In this document: positions 1 to 8,294 of the stretch, one piece after another
Numbering within the stretch: the stretch's first letter is position 1
How the letters are laid out: every line of letters starts with the position of its first letter
NCBI RefSeq assembly: GCF_001612985.1
Contig: NZ_BDBM01000058.1
Location: 1 to 50,151, forward strand
Origin: Nocardia gamkensis NBRC 108242
GTDB taxonomy: Bacteria > Actinomycetota > Actinomycetes > Mycobacteriales > Mycobacteriaceae
DNA length: 50,151 nt
Direction: 5' to 3'
Notes under the pieces: generated by a model
Database searches by the model: none
What the model was told of the DNA's origin: nothing
The model's input: only the letters and a program-made list of their open reading frames with translations
Translations under genes and position numbers: made by a program

Positions 1-948
1 CGCGACCGCGGTCCTGCGGCCGATGATCGCGGCGCCGTCGGCGGTGGTTCGCTCCGGGTCCGCGCCGGCGATCACCGGCCTGGCCAATTCCGCCGCGAGG
101 ACCTCGGCCACCTCCGCCGGGCGCGCCGCCCCGCCGACCACCAGGACTCGATCGACATCGGCCATGGTGACGTCCGCGACCCGCAAACAGCGGTAGACCA
201 CTTCGAGAGACTCCCGGACGTGCCGGGCGCGCAGTTCTCCGGCGATCGTGTCGGCGACCGACTCGGAGACCGAGGACGAGGACAGGCCGGGTCCGGCGTG
301 CTCGGCGATCAAGGCCCCGAACGCGCGTCCGCCGAATTCGGTCGAACGCAACGGAACGCCGACGATCGGATTGCGCGGACATCCCGCGCCCACCCGGACC
401 AAGGTGACGTCGAGTCCGGCGCCGCCCAGGTCGTAGACCAGCGTGAGACCCGGCATCAGCGGACCGCGATCGGCTTCCAGCCAGGCAGCCGCCGCGACGG
501 GTTCGGCGACCAGGGCGACCCGCGTGAGTTCGAGGCCGTCGAGCGCCGCCCGCAACGCGTCCACCTGCTCGTCGGCGTAGCGGGCGGGATAGGTCACCGC
601 GATACCGAGGCCGGATCCACATTCCGGATGGTCCCGCACCGCCTCGTCGATCAGGCACTTGGCCACCGTGGCGACCAGGTCCGCCGGTGCGAGCGCACGG
701 TTGCCCACCCGCGCCCACGTGCTGGAACGCTGCGTGAGATCGGCGAATTCGGTGACCGCGCGCCCGTGCCGGGGAATCATGCCGACTCTGGCCACGCCCG
801 TGCTGTCGAAGGTCAGCGTGGTCCGGCGCGTGATGGGCTGCGCCCGCTGCTTTTTGCGTCGCCCCGGCGGAGCCTTGGCCGAACCTTCCTCCGCGAGAAC
901 AGAAACCGTGTTCACCGTACCGATGCTCAACCCGAGACCAACCGCCAT
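1..948 (-). CDS. Hsp70-like (DnaK-family) ATPase, partial at 3' end
   Basis: Reading the minus strand from the ATG at 948 gives an open frame of 316 codons that runs off the window edge, so the C-terminus is missing. The translation has an actin/Hsp70 ATPase layout: an N-terminal phosphate-loop-like stretch (LGLSIGTVNTVSV), a central VTYPARYADEQ segment resembling the Hsp70 'VPAYF' region, an AEPVAAA helix, a phosphate-2 motif YDLGGAGLDVTLV (DLGGGTxD type), and an adenosine motif VLVVGGAARPAEV. It lacks a signal peptide. The segment between about residues 20 and 35 is basic. It is probably one of the divergent Hsp70-like proteins common in Nocardia rather than housekeeping DnaK. Client and partner are unknown. 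The frame stays open upstream of 948, so a longer N-terminus cannot be excluded. Confidence 0.8.
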   Translation of the reverse strand, partial: MAVGLGLSIGTVNTVSVLAEEGSAKAPPGRRKKQRAQPITRRTTLTFDSTGVARVGMIPRHGRAVTEFADLTQRSSTWARVGNRALAPADLVATVAKCLIDEAVRDHPECGSGLGIAVTYPARYADEQVDALRAALDGLELTRVALVAEPVAAAAWLEADRGPLMPGLTLVYDLGGAGLDVTLVRVGAGCPRNPIVGVPLRSTEFGGRAFGALIAEHAGPGLSSSSVSESVADTIAGELRARHVRESLEVVYRCLRVADVTMADVDRVLVVGGAARPAEVAEVLAAELARPVIAGADPERTTADGAAIIGRRTAVA

Positions 949-1473
949 CGCAATCCACCCGATCGCCGTGCCGATTTGCTTCGAACGTCGTTTAGGCAAC
1001 CACCCCGCGATCTTCGTGCCAAGTCCGGACATCCGATTGTCCGCAAGCCGCCTGTGCTCGACCGGGCCGTTTCCGCGTTCGCCGACGCCCTCACCTGGCC
1101 GACCAGCGCTACACATTCCGTCCAGTCGGATTTCCTTGCGACACGCCGGGATAGGTCGTGCCCGGCGGAAGTTTGCCGGTTTCCGGTTCCCGCCCCGACC
1201 TTCCCCGGCGACACCTCTCCACATGGGGAGACTCCCCTTGACGAGTCCACACAGCGCGGTGCGGGCGATTAGCCGATGGAGTGGACATCGGAACCGCCGC
1301 CAGCCGTGGACACCACCATCGCGTGCTGAGCCCGACACACGCTCACCCCGCGACGACCGGCGTCGGGCCGCCCTCGACACCCGGGCGGGCCCACCGTGCC
1401 GCGCCCCGCGCGAAGAGAGCCGTCACCAATTGTCAGCGACTGCAGCAACTTCTCAGCACAGGTGACCGAAACC
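949..1473. other. Intergenic region between the Hsp70-like gene and cysA
   Basis: About 525 bases with no open frame that resembles a protein family. Both flanking genes are read leftward, so this must hold the end of the sulfate operon transcript and the promoter of the Hsp70-like gene. I see no T-tracted terminator and no clear -10/-35 pair. Frames that cross it on both strands look like compositional shadows. Confidence 0.6.
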
Positions 1474-2469
1474 TCAGTGGGTGGGGAGTTCCGGAATCCG
1501 AGTGGCGCGAACGTAGACCGTCTCGCCGTCCGAGAGCCGCAGCGCTTCGGCGTCGCCGCGGGTGACCTGAGCGGAGAACAGGTCGCCGGTCGCGGCGTTG
1601 CGCAGCTCCACACGTACTTCGAACCCGAGATGGACCACACGCTCGACCGTCGCCCTGGTGACACCCGCCGAGTCCGCGGTGCCCTCGTGCTCGGCGAGCG
1701 CCATGCTGGGATCACGGCCGACGCGAATGTCGTGTGGCCGCACCAGATGTCCGTTGAGCCGGGCCACCGCGCCGAGGAACGACATGACGAACTCGTTGGC
1801 GGGCCGGTCGTACACGTCCTCCGGAGTGCCGATCTGCTCGATGCGGCCCTTGTTCATCACCGCGATCCGGTCGGCGACGTCGAGCGCCTCCTCCTGGTCG
1901 TGGGTGACCAGCACGGTGGTCACATGGACCTCCTCGTGCAGCCGGCGCAGCCAGGTCCGCAGGTCGGCACGGACTTTGGCGTCCAGCGCGCCGAACGGTT
2001 CGTCCAGCAGCAGCACCTGCGGATCGACGGCGAGCGCGCGGGCCAGCGCCATGCGCTGCCGCTGCCCGCCCGACAGCTGGGCCGGGTAGCGGTGCTGGAA
2101 GCCGTCCAATCCCACGATGCCGAGCAATTCGTCGACCCGCTTGCTGATCTCGTGCTTCGGGCGCTTGCGGATCTTCAGGCCGAACGCCACGTTGTCGCGC
2201 ACCGTCATGTGCTTGAACGCCGCGTAGTGCTGGAAGACGAAACCGATGTCGCGCTTCTGCGGCGCCACCCGGGTGACGTCGCGTCCGGCGATGCTGACCA
2301 CACCGGAGTCCAGCGATTCCAGTCCGGCGATCGAGCGCAGCAGCGTCGATTTGCCCGAGCCCGAAGGGCCGAGCAAGGCGGTGAGCTCGCCGGAGGGAAT
2401 GTCGATGGTGACGTTGTCGAGGGCCGCGAACGTGCCGTAGTTCTTGTTCGCGTTGGTCACGGTGATCAC
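1474..2469 (-). CDS. cysA: Sulfate/thiosulfate ABC transporter ATP-binding protein
   Basis: This 331-residue protein is the ATPase that drives sulfate uptake through the CysT/CysW channel at the inner face of the membrane. Walker A (GPSGSGKST, about residues 34-42), the ABC signature LSGGQRQRMALARAL, Walker B VLLLDEPFGALD and the H-loop VTHDQEEALD are all intact. The C-terminal 90 residues form a TOBE-type regulatory region ending near VRATRIPELP. The start is a GTG that overlaps the cysW stop by four bases (GTGA), so translation is probably coupled. Gene order and length fit M. tuberculosis cysA1. The narrower choice of sulfate over molybdate rests on the sulfate-type permeases and binding protein next to it. 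Confidence 0.95.
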   Translation of the reverse strand: MITVTNANKNYGTFAALDNVTIDIPSGELTALLGPSGSGKSTLLRSIAGLESLDSGVVSIAGRDVTRVAPQKRDIGFVFQHYAAFKHMTVRDNVAFGLKIRKRPKHEISKRVDELLGIVGLDGFQHRYPAQLSGGQRQRMALARALAVDPQVLLLDEPFGALDAKVRADLRTWLRRLHEEVHVTTVLVTHDQEEALDVADRIAVMNKGRIEQIGTPEDVYDRPANEFVMSFLGAVARLNGHLVRPHDIRVGRDPSMALAEHEGTADSAGVTRATVERVVHLGFEVRVELRNAATGDLFSAQVTRGDAEALRLSDGETVYVRATRIPELPTH

Positions 2470-3272
2470 TTGGTGCCCCGCTTACGTTCGAGGATGGTCA
2501 TCAGCAGAAGGGTGACGAGGGCGATGCCCATCAGCAAAGTCGCGGCGGAGTAAGCGCCGAAGGTGTTGTGGTCGTTGATGTACCGGCCGTGCACGAGCAG
2601 CGTCAGCGTCTGCGACTTGCCCGGCAGCGCGGAGGACACCATGATCACGGCGCCGAACTCACCGAGCGCGCGGGCCACGGTGAGCACCACGCCGTAGGTA
2701 AGGCCCCACCGGATCGCGGGAAGTGTGATCCGCCAGAACGTCTGCCATTTCGACGCGCCCAGGGTGGCCGCGGCCTGCTCCTGGTCGTCGCCGATCTCGT
2801 GCAGCACCGGCTCTACCTCGCGCACCACGAACGGCAGCGTCACGAAGATGGTGGCGATCACCATGCCCGGCAGGTTGAAGATGACCTTGAAGCCCAGTTC
2901 TTCCAGGCCGCCGAACCACCCGCCCGCGCCCCACAGCAGGATCAGCGAGACGCCGACCACCACGGGCGAGACCGCGAACGGCAGGTCCACGATGCCCTGG
3001 ACCAGGTTGCGGCCCGGGAACTTTCCCCGGACCAGCGCGAGCGCCGTCACGATGCCGAAGATCACGTTCACCGGGACGGTGATCGCGACGATCAGGATGG
3101 ACAGCTGGAACGCCGAGATCGCCGCGGGCGTGCTGATCGAGTCGGCGAACGCGCCGATCCCGCGCTCGAATGTGCGCCACAAGATGATGACCAGCGGCAG
3201 CACCAGCAGCACCAATAGGTAGCCGAGCGCCACCGTCCGCAACGAGATGCGGGTCAACGGATGCAGATTCAT
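2466..3272 (-). CDS. cysW: Sulfate ABC transporter permease subunit CysW
   Basis: A 268-residue polytopic inner-membrane protein with about six hydrophobic segments. The cytoplasmic EAA-type coupling loop is visible as DQEQAAATLGASKWQTFWRI, which docks onto CysA. It forms one half of the heterodimeric sulfate channel. The ATG start overlaps the cysT stop by four bases (ATGA) and the stop overlaps the cysA GTG, so the three genes are translationally linked. Length and the SALPGKSQTLTLLVHGRY stretch fit the CysW branch of binding-protein-dependent permeases. Confidence 0.94.
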   Translation of the reverse strand: MNLHPLTRISLRTVALGYLLVLLVLPLVIILWRTFERGIGAFADSISTPAAISAFQLSILIVAITVPVNVIFGIVTALALVRGKFPGRNLVQGIVDLPFAVSPVVVGVSLILLWGAGGWFGGLEELGFKVIFNLPGMVIATIFVTLPFVVREVEPVLHEIGDDQEQAAATLGASKWQTFWRITLPAIRWGLTYGVVLTVARALGEFGAVIMVSSALPGKSQTLTLLVHGRYINDHNTFGAYSAATLLMGIALVTLLLMTILERKRGTK

Positions 3273-4159
3273 CGGGCCGCCTGCTCCTTGCGCGCGCTGC
3301 GTTCGGCGAGCAGCCGCAGCACGAGCAGCGTCGCGAACGAGATGGCCAGCAGCGCGACCGACACGGCCGCCGCGTTCACCGGCCGATCGATCTCGATCTG
3401 CTTCTGGATGTACTGGGAGGCCATCTCGGTCTTGCGCGGGATGGCGCCGCCGATCAGCACCACCGAGCCGTATTCACCGATCGCGCGGGCGAAGGCCAGG
3501 CCGCCACCGCTGATGATCGCGGGCGTCAGGGCGGGCAGCACGATACTGCGGAACGTGGTCCAGTTGTTCGCGCCCAGGGAGAGCGCGGCCTGCTCGACCT
3601 CGCGGTCGGCCTCGATCAGCACCGGCTGCACCGAACGCACCACGAACGGCAGCGTCACGAACGCCAGCGCGACCACCAGGCCCGGCTGGGTGGCGTTCAG
3701 GTGGATGTCGATCGGACTCTGCGGACCGTACAGCGAGAGCAGCACGATGCTGGCCACGATCGTCGGCAGCGCGAACGGCAGGTCGATCAGCGCGTTGACG
3801 ACACTTTTGCCGGGGAACTCGTCCCGGACCAGCACCCAGGCGATCAGCGTGCCCATCACCACATTGATCACCGCCACCACCACCGAGACCAGCACGGTGA
3901 TGCGCAGCGAATCCAGCGCGGCAGGCGCGGTGACGGCGTCGTAGAAGCCGGACCACCCGTCCTCGAAGCTCGTCACGGTGAGCGCCGCCAGCGGCAGCAG
4001 CACAATGATGCTCAGCCACAGCACCGCGGTGGCGATGCCGAGCGGGCCCACCGAGCCGGTCACGCGCAGCCACGACCAGTGCCTGCCGCGGGCCGGGCGC
4101 GCGGGGTCGGAGACGCCGGGACCGGTCTGCGCGGTCCCGGCGTTACTGCTCTCTGTCAC
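3269..4159 (-). CDS. cysT: Sulfate ABC transporter permease subunit CysT
   Basis: A 296-residue permease with a roughly 35-residue polar N-terminal cytoplasmic segment and about six transmembrane helices. Its EAA loop reads DREVEQAALSLGANNWTTF, and the IPRKTEMASQYIQKQIE stretch after it is typical of CysT/CysU. The GTG start at 4159 lies 36 bases after the stop of the binding-protein gene. It pairs with CysW as the other half of the sulfate translocation path. Nothing is truncated. Confidence 0.94.
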   Translation of the reverse strand: MTESSNAGTAQTGPGVSDPARPARGRHWSWLRVTGSVGPLGIATAVLWLSIIVLLPLAALTVTSFEDGWSGFYDAVTAPAALDSLRITVLVSVVVAVINVVMGTLIAWVLVRDEFPGKSVVNALIDLPFALPTIVASIVLLSLYGPQSPIDIHLNATQPGLVVALAFVTLPFVVRSVQPVLIEADREVEQAALSLGANNWTTFRSIVLPALTPAIISGGGLAFARAIGEYGSVVLIGGAIPRKTEMASQYIQKQIEIDRPVNAAAVSVALLAISFATLLVLRLLAERSARKEQAAR

Positions 4160-4195
4160 AGTCGTCCAGTATCCGGTGTAACGGGGGTCACCTGG

Positions 4196-5242
4196 TCACT
4201 TGGTCGCGTTGTCGTAGATCACGGCGACCGAACCGGTGTTCGGAGTGAACAGCTCCTTGTCCACGGTCTTCCAGCCGCCGAGGTCGGCGATCGTCCACAG
4301 CTTCTGCGGGGTCGGGAAGTCCGTGGCGTAGTCGGCGGCGATCTTCGGGTCGACCGGACGGAAACCGGCGGCGGCCCAGGCCTGCTGGCCCTCGGCGGTG
4401 AACAGGAAGTCGCGGAAGGCGACGGCCTTCTGCTGGTTCTTGCTGTTCTTCAGCACCGCGACCGGGTTCTCGATCTTGAACGTGACCGGCGGGACGATGT
4501 GCTCGATCGGGTCGCCGTTGCGCTCGGCGAAGATCGCCTCGTTCTCGTAGCTCAGCAGCACGTCACCGGTGCCCTGCAGGAAGGTCTCGGTCGCCTCGCG
4601 GCCGGACTTGGGCTGCACCTTCACGTGGTCCTTGGAGACCAGCTTGCTCAGGTAGTCCAGGCCCGCCTGCGGGTTCTTGCCGCCGTCACTCTTGGCCGCG
4701 TACGGCGCGAGCAGGTTCCACTTGGCCGAACCGGAGCTGAACGGGTTCGGGGTGACCACCTCGATACCCGGCTTCAGCAGATCGTCCCAGTCCTTGATGC
4801 CCTTCGGGTTGCCCTTGCGCACGACGATCGTGACCACCGAACCGAACGGGATGCCCTTGGTGGCGTCGGCGTTCCAGCTCGCGTCCACCAGGCCCGCGTC
4901 GACCAGACGGGTGACGTCCGGTTCGACCGAGAAGTTGACGACGTCGGCCTCGGCCCCGTCCTTCACCTTGCGGGACTGGTCGCCGGAGGCACCGTAGGAC
5001 TGCTGGATCTGGACGCCCTTGCCCTGCTCGGTCTTGTTGAACTCGGGGATCACCTTGTCGAAGCCGGGCTTCGGCACGGCGTAGGCATAGAGGTTCAGCG
5101 TGCCGCCGCTGCCGTCCGCGCGGTCTCCTCCGGTCGTGTCGCTGGCTCCGCCGCCGCACGCGGTTAGCGCGACCGCCGCGAGTGCGGCGAGGGCAACGGC
5201 GCTGTAGCGTCGACGCGGCGAAAGCCAAGATTTGCGAGCCAT
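4196..5242 (-). CDS. subI: Sulfate-binding lipoprotein (SubI/CysP type)
   Basis: A 348-residue solute-binding protein that captures sulfate outside the membrane and delivers it to CysT/CysW. I place the start at the ATG at 5242 because it follows a good ribosome site (AGGAAAGG) and opens a lipoprotein signal peptide: a basic RRRY region, a hydrophobic run, and the lipobox LTAC with lipidated Cys near residue 28. The frame stays open upstream to 5392, but that 50-residue extension looks non-coding. Motifs LYAYAVPKPGFDKVIPEF, SYGASGDQSRKV and NPFSSGSAKWN match the sulfate-binding family, where the SGDQSR and SGSAKWN regions contact the anion. It is the first gene of the subI-cysTWA operon. Confidence 0.93.
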   Translation of the reverse strand: MARKSWLSPRRRYSAVALAALAAVALTACGGGASDTTGGDRADGSGGTLNLYAYAVPKPGFDKVIPEFNKTEQGKGVQIQQSYGASGDQSRKVKDGAEADVVNFSVEPDVTRLVDAGLVDASWNADATKGIPFGSVVTIVVRKGNPKGIKDWDDLLKPGIEVVTPNPFSSGSAKWNLLAPYAAKSDGGKNPQAGLDYLSKLVSKDHVKVQPKSGREATETFLQGTGDVLLSYENEAIFAERNGDPIEHIVPPVTFKIENPVAVLKNSKNQQKAVAFRDFLFTAEGQQAWAAAGFRPVDPKIAADYATDFPTPQKLWTIADLGGWKTVDKELFTPNTGSVAVIYDNATK

Positions 5243-5765
5243 CGAAGTGGACCTTTCCTGCGGACCGCCAGTTGTCCGGTAATACATCGGTGGCGGCGAC
5301 CATCTGTTTGATTCAGCAGACCTGCCGATCGGGCGATACGGCAGCGGCGCGACTAGCGGCCACAACGGGCCGTTGGGGAAGGGCAGGCACATCTGCGCAA
5401 AGCGCGCCGGTCTACTGGGAAACGAGACGCGGACGTGCCCGGTTGCCGATCAGCGACAGTAGATGTCCGCGACCGCGAGATCACCGACAGCAATCAACGC
5501 CAATTCATGGCGGACCTGCGGCACGGCGCTCGAAGACACGGGCGAACTTTATCAGAGCCGACGACGGAGTTCGAATCGAAGAGTCCCAGCAAGAGGGCGG
5601 TTTCATCCCATGACCAACCGTCCCCGATCGTGTACGCACCCGGTTCCACGGCATCAGTACCCGCAGGTGGAGCGCCCTGCCGACCGCATCGCGCCGGTTA
5701 CCTCGGGGTCACCGGGCAGGGTTGGACGTGGTGCTGCGCACACTGCCGGGATTGCGAGCCGACCT
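5243..5765. other. Intergenic region upstream of the sulfate operon
   Basis: About 520 bases between the subI start and the end of the small membrane-protein gene, both read leftward. It should hold the sulfate operon promoter and any sulfur-responsive control. I looked for a poly-cysteine upstream reading frame of the kind known for mycobacterial sulfur operons, for a T-box and for a SAM-type riboswitch, and recognised none. No convincing protein-coding frame is present. Confidence 0.55.
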
Positions 5766-5843
5766 TCAGCGGGCGATCAACCAGGCGACGACGATGAGCA
5801 CCAGCAGGGCGACGAGGGCGAGCTGAACCCGCGACCGAGGCAT
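5766..5843 (-). CDS. 25-residue single-helix membrane peptide
   Basis: A very short frame, MPRSRVQ followed by an uninterrupted run of about 17 hydrophobic residues and a final LIAR. It begins in a TGATG overlap with the stop of the upstream membrane-protein gene, so ribosomes finishing that gene can re-initiate here. The basic N-terminus and near-perfect helix length look like a real single-pass micropeptide rather than chance. Function is unknown. It could be a partner subunit of the preceding 92-residue membrane protein. Conservation in related genomes would settle it. Confidence 0.5.
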   Translation of the reverse strand: MPRSRVQLALVALLVLIVVAWLIAR

Positions 5844-6121
5844 CAGCGCGCCCCGCTCTGCACCGGGGTGCGCTGCTCGGGCGCCTGCTCGGGTTCGAGC
5901 ATCACCGGCGCGCCGGCCGGGGCCGGCCGCACCGGCGAAGGGTGGGCGCTGTACCGGCGATCCAGGATGCGCAGGACGGCGCGCAGCACGCGATCGAGCC
6001 CGTAGGCGATGGCGAAGCTGATCGGGACCATGCCGACGAGGACCACGAGGAACTGCGGAATGAACGGCAGCCCCGCGACCCACAGCTCGAAGCCGTCCCA
6101 CCAACCTGCGATGCGATGCAC
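5843..6121 (-). CDS. Small conserved-type membrane protein (Rv2401A-like position)
   Basis: A 92-residue protein starting at a GTG, with one strong transmembrane segment at about residues 20-43 (after ELWVAGLPFIPQ), then a basic LDRVLRAVLRILDRRY amphipathic stretch and a Pro/Ala-rich cytoplasmic tail. The start has no well-placed Shine-Dalgarno but has a -10-like TAGGCT six bases upstream, suggesting a leaderless transcript. It lies between the sulfate operon and the trehalase gene, where M. tuberculosis has a small membrane protein (Rv2401A, from memory), though I have not aligned the two. No function is recognised. Confidence 0.7.
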   Translation of the reverse strand: MHRIAGWWDGFELWVAGLPFIPQFLVVLVGMVPISFAIAYGLDRVLRAVLRILDRRYSAHPSPVRPAPAGAPVMLEPEQAPEQRTPVQSGAR

Positions 6122-6127
6122 GGCTCC

Positions 6128-6133
6128 AGCCTA
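6128..6133 (-). promoter_or_regulatory. -10 hexamer TAGGCT for leaderless start at 6121
   Basis: On the minus strand TAGGCT (TANNNT class) is followed by six bases and then the GTG start, which places the transcription start at or next to the start codon. No consensus -35 is visible. Confidence 0.5.
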
Positions 6134-6233
6134 GTCGGTTCGCCTGCCGGCTCCACGAGTCCGTCGGCCACGGCGGAGCGGCCGGGAATCCGCGCGGTGG
6201 ACGCAGGATGCCCATCGGCCCGAAGATTGGGGT

Positions 6234-8234
6234 ATGGCGTCCTCCGATGACCTCACCCTCAACGACTCCGACGGCTTGCCGACGAGCTTGGCCGAGCCGA
6301 CGGGCGCGACCTACCCGCACCGCCACGGCGCCTACCCGCCGATCGACGACTACGCCTTCCTGTCCGACTGCGAGACCAGTTGCCTGGTCGCCAGCAACGG
6401 CGCGGTGGAATGGATGTGTGTGCCGCGGCCGGATTCGCCGAGCATCTTCGGGGCGATGCTGGACCGCAGCGCGGGTCACTTCCGGGTCGGTCCGTACGGC
6501 GTCAACGTGCCCGCCGCCCGCCGCTACCTGCCCGGCGGGATGATCCTGGAGACCACCTGGCAGACCGGCACCGGCTGGCTGGTAGTGCGCGACGCGCTGG
6601 TGCTCGGGCGCTGGCACAACAACGATCAGCGCAGCAAGACCCATCGGCGCACCCCGATGGACTGGGATGCCGAGCATCAGCTGCTGCGCACGGTGAAGTG
6701 CGTGAACGGCACCGTGGAACTCGAGATGAGTTGCGAGCCCGCGTTCGACTACCACCGGGCCACCGCCCGCTGGGAGTACACCGGCAAGGTGTACGAGGAG
6801 GCGACCGCGGTGCGCAGCGACGATCCGAGCGCCGGGCCCACGCTGGTGCTCACCACCGATCTACGCCTCGGACTCGAGGGCAGGGAGGCACGCGCCCGCA
6901 CCAGGATGAAGGAGGGCGACGAGGTGTTCGTCGCGCTCACCTGGTCGGAGCTGCCCGCGCCGCGCACCTTCGAGGAGGCCGCCAACAAGATGTGGCAGAC
7001 CACCGAGTGCTGGCGCCAGTGGATCACCCTCGGCAAGTTCCCCGATCACCCGTGGCGCAACTACCTGCAGCGCAGCGCGCTCACCCTCAAGGGCCTCACC
7101 TATGCCCCGACCGGCGCCCTGATGGCGGCACCGACCACATCCCTGCCGGAAACGCCTGGCGGAGAACGCAATTGGGATTACCGCTACACCTGGGTGCGGG
7201 ATTCCAGTTTCGCGCTGTGGGGTCTGTACACCCTCGGTCTGGACCGGGAGGCCGACGACTTCTTCGCGTTCCTCAACGACGCGACCACCGGCGAGAACGG
7301 CGAGCCGGTCCCCCTCCAGGTGCTCTACGGCATCGGCGGCGAACGACAGCTCGACGAGATCATCCTCGATCACCTCGGCGGCTACGACCAGTCGCGGCCG
7401 GTGCGCATCGGCAACAACGCCTACCGGCAGGATCAGCACGACATCTGGGGCACCATGCTCGACGCGGTGTACCTGCACGTGAAGTCGCGCCAGCAGGTGC
7501 CGGAGACCTTGTGGCCGCTGCTGGTCCGGCAGGTGCACGCCGCCATCGAGAACTGGAAGGAGCCCGACCGGGGCATCTGGGAGGTGCGCGGCGAGCCGCA
7601 GCACTTCACCTCGTCCAAGGTGATGTGCTGGGTGGCGCTGGATCGCGGCGCGAAACTCGCCGAGCTGCACGGCCAGTACGAGCACGCCGAGGAGTGGTAC
7701 GCGATCGCGGAGGAGATCAAGGCCGACGTCCTGGCCAACGGCGTCAACTCCGAAGGCGTGTTCACCCAGGTCTACGGCGGTGACACCCTGGACGCCTCGC
7801 TGCTGCTCGTGGTGCTCACCCGCTTCCTGCCGCCCGAGGACGACCGCGTGCGCGCCACCGTGCTGGCCATCGCCGACCGGCTCACCGAGAACGGCTTGGT
7901 GCTGCGGTACCGGACCGAGACCACCGACGACGGTTTGAGCGGCACCGAAGGAGCGTTCACCATCTGCTCCTTCTGGCTGGTCTCCGCGCTGGTCGAGATC
8001 GGGGAGATCCAGCGGGCCCGGCACCTGTGCGAGCGACTGCTCGGCTTCGCCAGCCCGCTGCGGTTGTACGCCGAGGAGATCGATCCGCGCAGCGGCCGTC
8101 ACCTCGGCAACTTCCCGCAAGCCTTCACCCACCTGGCGCTGATCAACGCCGTCACCCACGTGATCCGCGCCGAGGATTCCCGGCACGCGGGCCGGTTCCA
8201 GCCCGCGCACACGCCCCAGGGGCATCCGGTCTGA
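6234..8234 (+). CDS. Trehalase / glucoamylase-type glycoside hydrolase family 15
   Basis: A 666-residue cytoplasmic enzyme of the GH15 (alpha/alpha)6-barrel family, which in mycobacteria hydrolyses trehalose to glucose (Rv2402 type). The N-terminal beta domain begins at the IDDYAFLSDCETSCLV segment, a hallmark of this group. The catalytic barrel carries NWDYRYTWVRDSSFALWGLY, the QQVPETLWPLL helix region, WEVRGEPQHFTSSKVMCW (general-acid region) and the GTEGAFTICSFWLVSAL segment near the second acidic residue. The start at 6234 has little Shine-Dalgarno character. It is divergent from the small membrane-protein pair with 112 bases between. Trehalose turnover matters in this lineage for mycolate transfer and stress, but substrate is assigned by family and synteny only. 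Confidence 0.88.
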   Translation: MASSDDLTLNDSDGLPTSLAEPTGATYPHRHGAYPPIDDYAFLSDCETSCLVASNGAVEWMCVPRPDSPSIFGAMLDRSAGHFRVGPYGVNVPAARRYLPGGMILETTWQTGTGWLVVRDALVLGRWHNNDQRSKTHRRTPMDWDAEHQLLRTVKCVNGTVELEMSCEPAFDYHRATARWEYTGKVYEEATAVRSDDPSAGPTLVLTTDLRLGLEGREARARTRMKEGDEVFVALTWSELPAPRTFEEAANKMWQTTECWRQWITLGKFPDHPWRNYLQRSALTLKGLTYAPTGALMAAPTTSLPETPGGERNWDYRYTWVRDSSFALWGLYTLGLDREADDFFAFLNDATTGENGEPVPLQVLYGIGGERQLDEIILDHLGGYDQSRPVRIGNNAYRQDQHDIWGTMLDAVYLHVKSRQQVPETLWPLLVRQVHAAIENWKEPDRGIWEVRGEPQHFTSSKVMCWVALDRGAKLAELHGQYEHAEEWYAIAEEIKADVLANGVNSEGVFTQVYGGDTLDASLLLVVLTRFLPPEDDRVRATVLAIADRLTENGLVLRYRTETTDDGLSGTEGAFTICSFWLVSALVEIGEIQRARHLCERLLGFASPLRLYAEEIDPRSGRHLGNFPQAFTHLALINAVTHVIRAEDSRHAGRFQPAHTPQGHPV

Positions 8235-8294
8235 TATCGGGAGGCCTCGATACGACACCACAAGGCCACCCGGTCCCACCCGGCCGGGAACGGC

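Noticed and set aside
5243..5392. 50-residue N-terminal extension of the sulfate-binding protein
   Set aside because: A lipoprotein signal peptide and ribosome site clearly begin at 5242; the extension would bury the signal peptide.
5568..5580. tRNA-like T-loop GTTCGAATC
   Set aside because: Flanking bases do not form a T-stem, and no acceptor or anticodon arm can be built around it.
8235..8294. CCCGGCCGGG palindrome between trehalase and dynamin genes as a bidirectional terminator
   Set aside because: The arms around it do not pair well and no T-run is present on either strand.
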